From Ectopseudomonas mendocina (GTDB lineage Bacteria; Pseudomonadota; Gammaproteobacteria; Pseudomonadales; Pseudomonadaceae), in assembly GCF_008041835.1 (NCBI RefSeq), contig NZ_VRYE01000041.1, positions 1 through 38,943 of the forward strand: DNA of 38,943 nt. Direction: 5' to 3'. How positions within the stretch are numbered: the first letter of the stretch is position 1; the number at the start of each line of letters is the position of its first letter. Positions 33,237 to 38,943 of this stretch are shown here, in pieces. The notes under the pieces are model-generated. The model saw only the letters and a program-made list of their open reading frames with translations. It searched no databases and was not told the DNA's origin. The translations under genes and the position numbers were made by a program.

Positions 33237-33303
33237 TGTAGGAGCGGATTTATCCGCGATGCTGTTGGCCTGTAGACGCTTCGCGGATGAATCCGCGCCT
33301 ACA
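33237..33303. repeat. REP hairpin, GCGGATTTATCCGCG type
   Basis: TGTAGGAGCGGATTTATCCG (to 33259) pairs imperfectly with 33281-33303 across a 21-nt loop, and each arm is itself a small palindrome. A common Pseudomonas REP form. It lies between rluA and minE. Confidence 0.65.
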
Positions 33304-33324
33304 GGTGCGTTTGGCTAGAAATGA

Positions 33325-33348
33325 ACACGGCGGCCGAAGCCGCCGTGT
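33325..33348 (-). terminator. Terminator of the minCDE operon
   Basis: ACACGGCGGC-CGAA-GCCGCCGTGT. On the minus strand the loop is a stable TTCG tetraloop, followed by TTCATTT. It lies 16 bp after the minE stop. Confidence 0.8.
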
Positions 33349-33364
33349 GCGTGGCCAGAATCGA

Positions 33365-33619
33365 TTAACGATCCGGCAGGGTAATGTTCAGCTCCAGGAT
33401 CGAGCAACTGCCCTGGTTCTCCAGGGCGACCTGCACCTGATCCGAATCGATGTTGACGTACTTGCGGATCACTTCCACCAGTTCCTGCTGCAGGGCCGGC
33501 AGGTAGTCCGGCTGGCTGCGCTGGCCACGTTCGTGGGCAACGATGATCTGCAGGCGCTCCTTGGCGATGGATGCGGTGGTTTCCTTCTTGCGCGAGCGCA
33601 AGAAGTCAAAAATATTCAT
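33365..33619 (-). CDS. minE: Cell division topological specificity factor MinE
   Basis: 84 residues, ATG at 33619 overlapping the minD stop (ATGA). The N-terminal membrane-targeting and MinD-binding segment is [30 protein letters not shown] (in order, in parts), and the C-terminal beta domain is [16 protein letters not shown]...ILELNITLP. MinE stimulates the MinD ATPase and drives pole-to-pole oscillation, so that MinC blocks Z-rings away from mid-cell. Last gene of minCDE, closed by a tetraloop terminator. Confidence 0.97.
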   Translation of the reverse strand: MNIFDFLRSRKKETTASIAKERLQIIVAHERGQRSQPDYLPALQQELVEVIRKYVNIDSDQVQVALENQGSCSILELNITLPDR

Positions 33620-34431
33620 TCTCGACCTCCAAACAGGCGCTGCAGGAAGCCCTGCTTCTTCACATCCAGGAAGCGGTGCGGCACGTCCTTGCCGAGCAGG
33701 CGATCGACTGCGTCGCTGTAGGCCTGGCCGGCATCGCTCTGGTCATCGAGGATGACCGGGATACCCTGGTTGGATGCCTTGAGCACGGCCTGGGATTCGG
33801 GGATCACGCCGAGCAGGCGGATGGCGAGGATTTCCTCGACGTCTTCGACGCCGAGCATTTCGCCCTTGGTGACGCGCTCGGGGTTGTAACGGGTCAGCAG
33901 CAGGTGTTCCTTGATCGGCTCTTCGCCTTTCTCGGCGCGGCGCGATTTGCTCGCCAACAGGCCGAGCATGCGGTCGGAGTCACGTACCGAGGATACTTCC
34001 GGGTTGGTCACGACAATGGCCTCGTCGGCGAAATACATCGCCAGGTGCGCGCCTTTCTCGATGCCGGCGGGCGAATCGCAGACCACGTATTCGAAATTCT
34101 GCGACAGCTCGTTGATGACCTTCTCGACGCCTTCCAGGGTCAGTGCGTCCTTGTCACGGGTCTGGCTGGCAGCCAGCACGTACAGGTTCTCGAGACGCTT
34201 GTCCTTGATCAGGGCCTGGGTCAGCGTGGCCTCGCCGTTGAGGACGTTGACGAAGTCGTACACCACGCGGCGTTCGCAACCCATGATCAGATCGAGGTTA
34301 CGCAGGCCGACGTCGAAGTCGACGATGACGGTCTTGTGCCCGCGCAGGGCGAGGCCGGTACCGATGGCGGCGCTGGTGGTGGTTTTACCGACGCCACCCT
34401 TGCCGGAAGTGACTACGAGGATCTTGGCCAA
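33616..34431 (-). CDS. minD: Septum site-determining ATPase MinD
   Basis: 271 residues. The start codon is TTG (34429-34431, reading [18 protein letters not shown] with initiator Met), with GGTGA 5 bases upstream. An ATG would need to be well inside the conserved N-terminus, so TTG is forced. Deviant Walker A is GKGGVGKTT, and [15 protein letters not shown] and [11 protein letters not shown] are typical. The C-terminal amphipathic helix FLQRLFGG anchors it to the membrane. It recruits MinC and oscillates under MinE. A 101-bp gap separates it from minC, and it overlaps minE by 4 bp. Confidence 0.97.
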   Translation of the reverse strand: MAKILVVTSGKGGVGKTTTSAAIGTGLALRGHKTVIVDFDVGLRNLDLIMGCERRVVYDFVNVLNGEATLTQALIKDKRLENLYVLAASQTRDKDALTLEGVEKVINELSQNFEYVVCDSPAGIEKGAHLAMYFADEAIVVTNPEVSSVRDSDRMLGLLASKSRRAEKGEEPIKEHLLLTRYNPERVTKGEMLGVEDVEEILAIRLLGVIPESQAVLKASNQGIPVILDDQSDAGQAYSDAVDRLLGKDVPHRFLDVKKQGFLQRLFGGRE

Positions 34432-34532
34432 GGTGATTCACCCTAAAAATGAATAAAACGCGGGAATCCGTCAGCCAATCGAGGCTTCCAGATGCCTTTT
34501 TGTGTCCGTAAAAAAAGTGGCCGCAGTATCCG

Positions 34533-35264
34533 TTAAAGGCGGGTGATGTTCAACACGTCACCCGACAGGCTGACATGTACCGCATCGCCCCACAGCGGGT
34601 CACGGCGCAGGTCTTCGGCGACCTTGTAATGGCCGGCAATCGACAGCATTTCGGCGCCCATTTGCTGACAGAAAATCCGTGCCTGGGTGTTGCCCTTGAT
34701 GCCAGCCAGGGCGCGACCACGCATGGGCGCGTAAACATGGATGTTGCCATCGGCGAGAAGTTCCGCCCCAGCGCTGACCGCTGCCAGGACGATCAGATCG
34801 CCACCCTGGGCATAGATCTGCTGGCCGCCGCGCACTGGTGTGGTGACGACCCGTGCGGGCTTGTGCTCGGGCTCGGCGGGTTTTACCTCAACCTTCTTCG
34901 GCGGCGCCGGATCGAGAGGGCGCTCGCGTGCGCCGGAGGGAGGCAGTACCGGCAGATCCATGGCTTCGGCAGCGGCGACATCACTTTCGCGCGAGGCGCG
35001 GATGGCCAGCGTGCGCAGACCATGGCGGCGGCAGACGGCCATCAGCTCGGCCAGATCCAGTTCGCCTTCGCCTTCCGGCAGCTTGTCCAGGGCCAGTACC
35101 AGCGGTGTATTGCTGAAGAAGGCGGGGGCCTGGGCGACCTTTTCCGTCAGTTGCGCGTCGAGGCGTTCGAGGTCGTTGTGCGCCAGTTCCATCACGGTGA
35201 TGGCGAGCATGCTGCCCTTGAGCTGGAATACGGGATCTTGGGCGAGGAGGTCGGCTTGGCTCAT
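34533..35264 (-). CDS. minC: Septum site-determining protein MinC
   Basis: 243 residues, ATG at 35264. The N-terminal domain (about 1-105) inhibits FtsZ assembly. A Pro/Lys-rich linker (about 110-145, [20 protein letters not shown]) joins the C-terminal beta-helix (about 150-243), which binds Min[34 protein letters not shown], and [20 protein letters not shown] in pieces. First gene of minCDE and divergent from the LpxL-type gene across 228 bp (35265-35492), in which I see no further gene. Confidence 0.96.
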   Translation of the reverse strand: MSQADLLAQDPVFQLKGSMLAITVMELAHNDLERLDAQLTEKVAQAPAFFSNTPLVLALDKLPEGEGELDLAELMAVCRRHGLRTLAIRASRESDVAAAEAMDLPVLPPSGARERPLDPAPPKKVEVKPAEPEHKPARVVTTPVRGGQQIYAQGGDLIVLAAVSAGAELLADGNIHVYAPMRGRALAGIKGNTQARIFCQQMGAEMLSIAGHYKVAEDLRRDPLWGDAVHVSLSGDVLNITRL

Positions 35265-35492
35265 GGTGATGCGATGGGCCTTCTGGCGAGTCGAAAGATG
35301 CCCGGACTTATAACGGCATAGCCCGCATGCCGCAAGCCGCGTGCGTCAGTGAGGCCAGGGCGAGGTGATGCGGGTGGCGCTGTTTGGCTGCCGATTCGCT
35401 GTCGTGAACGTCTCAGGCGGTATGCATGTCACCGAGCTGGCCGGGAAAACTGCGTTAGAATGCGCGGCTTTGTATGTGATCGGAAACGTCTC

Positions 35493-36425
35493 ATGGATCG
35501 CCCCCGCTTTCGCGCCTGTTTCCTTCATCCGCGCTTCTGGCCGCTGTGGCTGGGCTTCGGATTGCTGTGGCTGGTGGTGCAACTGCCTTATGGCCTGCAA
35601 TTGAAGCTGGGGCGGGCGCTGGGCTGGCTGATGTACCGAACGGCCAGCTCGCGGCGGCAGATCGCCGCACGCAACCTGGAGCTGTGTTTCCCTGACAAGA
35701 GCGCTGCCGAGCGCGAGCGTCTGCTCAGGGAAAACTTTGCCTCCACCGGCATCGCCTTCTTCGAGATGGCCATGAGCTGGTGGTGGCCCAAGGCGCGCCT
35801 GGCGCGGCTGGCGCACGTCGAAGGCCTCGAGCATCTGCAGCAGGCACAGGCCGAGGGGCAGGGCGTGATTCTCATGGCGGTGCATTTCACCACCCTGGAA
35901 ATCGGCGCTGCGCTGCTTGGCCAATTGCACACCATCGATGGCATGTACCGCGAGCACGACAACCCGTTGTTCGACTTCATCCAGCGCCGTGGCCGCGAGC
36001 GTCATAACCTCGATGCCACGGCCATCGAGCGCGAGGATATTCGCGCGATGCTCAAGGTACTGCGTGCCGGTCGCGCCATCTGGTATGCGCCGGACCAGGA
36101 CTACGGGCGCAAGCAGAGCATCTTCGTGCCCTTGTTCGGCATCCAGGCGGCGACGGTTACCGCCACCACCAAGTTCGCCCGCCTGGGCAAGGCGCGCGTG
36201 GTGCCCTTCACGCAACGGCGCCTGGAGGACGGCAGCGGCTATCGCTTGGTCATTCATCCGCCGCTGGAGCATTTCCCAGGTGAAAGTGAAGAGGCAGACT
36301 GCCTGCGCATCAATCAGTGGGTCGAGCAAGTAGTCAGTGCCTGCCCGGAGCAATACCTGTGGGCGCATCGGCGGTTCAAGACGCGCCCCGAGGGGGAACC
36401 GAAGCTGTACGGTAAGCGCAAGTAG
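35493..36425 (+). CDS. LpxL/HtrB-family lipid A acyltransferase
   Basis: 310 residues from the ATG at 35493 (MDRPRFRACFLHPRFWPLWL). It adds a secondary acyl chain (laurate or similar) to lipid A at the inner membrane. One N-terminal membrane segment (about 12-34, LWLGFGLLWLVVQLPYGL) is followed by the acyltransferase domain with the HX4E catalytic motif HFTTLE. Further blocks are GMYREHDNPLFD, WYAPDQDYGRKQSIFVPLFG and PEQYLWAHRRFKTRPEG. It lies next to minC in divergent orientation, as I recall for PA3242 (htrB1) and PA3243 in P. aeruginosa. The position and motifs are clear; the paralogue identity is not. Confidence 0.9.
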   Translation: MDRPRFRACFLHPRFWPLWLGFGLLWLVVQLPYGLQLKLGRALGWLMYRTASSRRQIAARNLELCFPDKSAAERERLLRENFASTGIAFFEMAMSWWWPKARLARLAHVEGLEHLQQAQAEGQGVILMAVHFTTLEIGAALLGQLHTIDGMYREHDNPLFDFIQRRGRERHNLDATAIEREDIRAMLKVLRAGRAIWYAPDQDYGRKQSIFVPLFGIQAATVTATTKFARLGKARVVPFTQRRLEDGSGYRLVIHPPLEHFPGESEEADCLRINQWVEQVVSACPEQYLWAHRRFKTRPEGEPKLYGKRK

Positions 36426-36460
36426 CGCATCTATACTGCAACGAAAAACAGGATCGCCCG

Positions 36461-37642
36461 ATGACCGTGATTGCCCGCCCCGATGCGCCCGTGACCGGGC
36501 TGATCCTCTCCGGCGGCGGGGCGCGGGCGGCCTATCAGGTCGGGGTGCTGGCAGCCATTGCCGATCTGCTGCCGGATGCCTCGCACAATCCCTTTCCGGT
36601 GATAGTCGGCACCTCGGCCGGGGCGATCAATGCCGTTGGCCTGGCCTGTGGCGCGTTGCAGTTCGGCGAAGCCGTGCGGCGCCTGACCTCGGTCTGGCAG
36701 GGCTTTCATACGCACATGGTGTATCGCAGCGACTGGCCGGGCGTGCTGCGCCAGGCGGCGCGTTTCGTCGGGCATAGTCTGCTCGGCCTGGGCCGCGATG
36801 TGCCGGTGGCGTTGCTCGACAGTTCGCCGTTGCGCGAGCTGCTGGAGCGCGAGCTGGATTTTTCCGGCATCGCGGCTGCCGTGCGTCATCGACAGTTGCG
36901 GGCTGTGGCGGTGACGGCCTTCGGCTATGAAAGCGGTCAGGCGATGACCTTCTATCAGGGGCGCGCGACCATCGACCCCTGGTATCGCCACCGTCGTGTC
37001 GGGGTGCCGACGCGGCTGCGCCTCGAACACTTGCTGGCCAGTGCGTCGATTCCGCTGATATTCCCGCCGGTGAAGATCAACCGCGAATACTTCGGCGACG
37101 GCGCGGTGCGTCAGGCGGCGCCGATCAGCCCCGCCTTGCACCTGGGCGCCAGCCGCGTACTGGTGATTGGTGTGAGTGGCAACGCGCAGAGCAATGCCTC
37201 GGCCGCTGTGCCGTTCCCCCCGGCCAATCGCCCGCCGAGTCTGGCGCAAATTGGCGGGCACATGCTCAACAGTACCTTCATCGATAATCTGGAAACCGAC
37301 ATCGAACTGCTCGAACGACTCAACCAGATGAGTGCGCTGGTGCCGCCTGAGCGGCGACCGCGTGGCTTGGGCCTGAACCCGGTGGATGTGCTGGTGATCG
37401 CGCCGAGCCAGCCGCTGGATCAGATTGCCGCGCGTCATCAGCGCGAGCTGCCCAGGGCGCTGCGCCTGTTTCTGCGTGGTCCGGGTGCAACCAAAGCCGG
37501 TGGAGCGGGGGTGCTCAGCTACCTGCTGTTCGAGCCCGGTTACTGCAGCGAGTTGATCGAACTGGGTTATCAGGATGCGATGACACGTAAGGCCGACCTC
37601 TGCCGTTTTCTCGGGCTGGTCGATGTGGCGCAGCCTGCCTGA
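36461..37642 (+). CDS. Patatin-like phospholipase
   Basis: 393 residues, ATG at 36461. A patatin/RssA-type lipid hydrolase. The oxyanion loop is LILSGGGARAAYQVG, the nucleophile S52 is in GTSAGAINA and the dyad Asp D213 in FGDGAVRQ, so the Ser-Asp dyad is intact. The C-terminal 130 residues hold long helical segments and no transmembrane segment; there is no signal peptide, so it is probably cytoplasmic. It lies 35 bp downstream of the LpxL-type gene on the same strand, so the two are likely one transcript. A connection to membrane lipid turnover is inferred from this pairing. Confidence 0.88.
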   Translation: MTVIARPDAPVTGLILSGGGARAAYQVGVLAAIADLLPDASHNPFPVIVGTSAGAINAVGLACGALQFGEAVRRLTSVWQGFHTHMVYRSDWPGVLRQAARFVGHSLLGLGRDVPVALLDSSPLRELLERELDFSGIAAAVRHRQLRAVAVTAFGYESGQAMTFYQGRATIDPWYRHRRVGVPTRLRLEHLLASASIPLIFPPVKINREYFGDGAVRQAAPISPALHLGASRVLVIGVSGNAQSNASAAVPFPPANRPPSLAQIGGHMLNSTFIDNLETDIELLERLNQMSALVPPERRPRGLGLNPVDVLVIAPSQPLDQIAARHQRELPRALRLFLRGPGATKAGGAGVLSYLLFEPGYCSELIELGYQDAMTRKADLCRFLGLVDVAQPA

Positions 37643-37702
37643 GTCGCAGCCCTGGAGGTCAGGTCGAGCGGCGCATCCTGCATAGCGTCCGGTTTCTGCG
37701 CC

Positions 37703-38404
37703 TCAGGCCAGCACACCATCGCGAAAGTCACGCAGAGCCTGCTCGATTTCCTCACGGCTGTTCATCACGAACGGCCCGTACTGGACGATGGGCTCGTTCA
37801 GTGGTGTGCCGGCGATCAGCAGCACCCGTGCGCCATGAGCGCTGGCCAGCTGCAGTGCGCCCGCGTCAGACAGCCGTACCAGGCGCCCGGCGCTGATCGG
37901 TTGTGCGCCGGCCTCGGGTAATTCGAGCAAACCCTGGTAGACGTAGAGCATGACCCGCTGCCCGTCGGCCAGACGTGGTGCCACCTGGCTGCCGGCCGGC
38001 AGATGCAGGTCGAACAGTTGCGGCTCGGTATACGGACGCTGCACGGCGCCGGCCTGGCGGATTTCGCCATCGTCGAACTCGCCGGCGATCACCACCACCT
38101 CGACGCCGGATGCCGTGTTGATGCGCGGGATCTCGCTGGCCGGGATGTCGCGATAACCCGCCTGGCCCAGTTTGTCCTTGGCCGGCAGGTTGAGCCAGAG
38201 CTGGAAGCCGCGCATGGCGCCGGACTCCTGCTCGGGCATTTCGCTGTGGATGATGCCGCGCGCGGCGGTCATCCATTGCACGCCGCCACTGCCGAGCAGG
38301 CCGACGTTGCCCAGGTGATCCTCATGGCGCATGCGCCCTTCGAGCATGTAGGTGCAATGATACAATGAAGAACTGGCTCTTTTAGGATCGCTACCCATGC
38401 CCAC
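37703..38404 (-). pseudogene. Pirin gene, 5' end replaced by an integrated element
   Basis: A cupin-fold protein of the pirin family. Native sequence starts abruptly at TYMLEGRMRHEDHLGNVGLL (codons near 38351) and continues with GGVQWMTAARGIIHSEMP, the C-terminal cupin and a normal end. Pirins of this class have about 55-60 more residues before TYMLEG, including HPHRGFETV, which carries two of the metal-binding residues. Those are absent. The open frame continues instead into unrelated sequence (MGMGSDPKRASSSLYHC) belonging to an element with a serine recombinase on the other strand. The protein has lost half its first metal site and is probably non-functional. The remainder of the gene should lie at the other end of the element, outside the window. 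Confidence 0.75.
38351..38370. other. Attachment junction of a serine-recombinase element in pirin
   Basis: Pirin homology stops in this interval and the divergent recombinase gene starts about 30 bp further on. Large serine recombinases sit beside their attachment site in just this way. The 2-bp crossover core cannot be fixed without the empty site or the other junction. Confidence 0.5.
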
Positions 38405-38735
38405 AGCATACTCATACGTCCGATTCAGTAGTGGTAAACAGGCCGGGGGATCAAGTCTCGAACGTCAGCGGGCTATGGTCGCCCATTGGCTAGAAAAACA
38501 TCCAGATTACTCACTCAGTCTGACAAGTTTTGAAGACCTAGGTCGAAGCGGCTGGAAGGGGGAGCATCTAGAGAACGGATTCGGCAAGCTCTTGGCTGCG
38601 GTCGAGGCAGGGGTCATTCAGCCTGGTGACGTGATTCTTGTTGAAGCAATAGACCGCACGGGGCGCCTAGCAGCCTGTCGGACTTTTCCCCTCGCCGGTA
38701 GAATTGCGCATCGCTCCTGGAACCTGACTGTATGA
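38397..38735 (+). pseudogene. Large serine recombinase, truncated by an IS
   Basis: The N-terminal catalytic domain of a resolvase/invertase-type recombinase, ATG at 38397. Motif YVRFSSGKQ gives Arg9 and catalytic S11, followed by SSLERQRAMV (conserved Arg24), LTSFEDLGRSGWKG and the LVEAIDRTGRL helix. About 91 native residues remain. At 38667-38670 (CTAG) the frame enters the IS left end and terminates shortly after. Full-length enzymes of this type are 450-600 residues, with DNA-binding recombinase and zinc-ribbon domains. Those parts are separated or lost, so the element is probably immobile. It is adjacent to the pirin junction. Confidence 0.8.
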
Positions 38736-38943
38736 GCCGCTTTCGACCGATAAACCGCGAAATCGACTACTTGCTCCCGCCGTCGGTGCAGGACTGGCTG
38801 CCCGAGTCACATTTGGCGCGCTACGTGGTGGAGGTCGTAGAGGGCCTGGATCTGTCGAAGCTGGAGAGCGTCTATGCGGGCCGTGGCAGCGCTGCCTACC
38901 ATCCGGCTATGTTGCTGTCGTTGCTGATCTACGGCTCTGCCAC
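38671..38943 (+). mobile_element. Left end of an IS1182-like insertion sequence
   Basis: It begins with the terminal repeat CAGCCTGTCGGACTT (38671-38685), preceded by CTAG. Inside is a transposase gene starting at 38732. Its inverted repeat matches that of the IS end at 107-121 exactly. The two ends are in direct orientation on either side of the window. The element continues beyond the window. Confidence 0.8.
38732..38943 (+). CDS. IS1182-family transposase, N-terminal part
   Basis: Starts MSRFRPINREIDYLLPPSVQ and continues WLPESHLARYVVEVVEGLDL, then YAGRGSAAYHPAMLLSLLIYGSA to the window edge. This is the characteristic N-terminal DUF772-type domain of IS1182/IS4-superfamily DDE transposases. 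The first 70 residues of a protein usually near 450-500 are visible; the catalytic DDE residues lie outside. Its ATG overlaps the stop of the truncated recombinase by chance of the insertion. Confidence 0.85.
   Translation, partial: MSRFRPINREIDYLLPPSVQDWLPESHLARYVVEVVEGLDLSKLESVYAGRGSAAYHPAMLLSLLIYGSA

Noticed and set aside
35346..36368. 340-codon minus-strand frame opposite the LpxL-type gene
   Set aside because: Shadow of a gene with intact acyltransferase motifs; composition is typical of antisense frames.
1..38943. CRISPR arrays, toxin-antitoxin pairs, restriction or other phage-defence modules
   Set aside because: No regularly spaced direct repeats and no recognisable cas, TA or restriction genes were found; the visible parts of both islands contain only recombinases.

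Overview
The window looks like about 35 kb of core chromosome from a Pseudomonas of the mendocina/oleovorans (Ectopseudomonas) type. The evidence is high G+C, a minCDE operon next to an LpxL-type acyltransferase, an icp/Lon-like pair, apeB, rluA, several Pseudomonas-style REP hairpins, and a gammaproteobacterial one-piece tmRNA. The species is my inference. The core segment (about 3.65-38.35 kb) is bracketed by two unrelated mobile elements, and both are cut by ends of what looks like the same IS1182-like insertion sequence.

Left edge (1-3.65 kb): an IS right end (1-121) truncates a tyrosine recombinase. A second, 825-codon tyrosine recombinase follows on the same strand and abuts the 3' end of ssrA (tmRNA), a classic island attachment site. 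Next (4-9.3 kb) come a Cache/PAS hybrid histidine kinase, a small exported protein and a DUF4105 protein. 9.4-15.2 kb holds a DksA-like zinc finger protein, a Kef-type antiporter, a Lon-family AAA protease, a small conserved protein flanked by DnaA-box-like sequences, and a UPF0114 membrane protein.

15.2-18.7 kb is the most interesting core unit. It is a tight four-gene operon (DUF6482, degenerate-exonuclease/GIY-YIG protein, Fe-S (6-4) photolyase-like protein, 45-aa DUF2256 zinc protein) in which each downstream gene starts at a GTGA overlap. Its sigma-70 promoter is overlaid by repeated TGTACA/TGTATA boxes, which resemble light-responsive LitR/CarH operators. I infer a light-induced DNA-repair operon.

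18.8-25.7 kb: FklB isomerase, a small conserved protein, a chemoreceptor, a scar of decayed glucarate/galactarate catabolism genes, a 2-hydroxyacid dehydrogenase and an ABC-2 exporter pair. 25.8-30.5 kb: an I42 (chagasin-like) protease inhibitor lipoprotein, a Lon-like protease with a near-consensus RpoH heat-shock promoter, a membrane-anchored protein of unknown function and an AraC regulator. 30.5-37.7 kb: gmhA, apeB, rluA, minCDE, an LpxL-type acyltransferase and a patatin-like phospholipase.

Right edge (37.7-38.94 kb): a pirin gene has lost its 5' end to an element carrying a large serine recombinase. That recombinase is itself cut at a CTAG by the left end of an IS1182-like element, whose transposase runs off the window. 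No CRISPR array, rRNA or tRNA (other than tmRNA) was seen.
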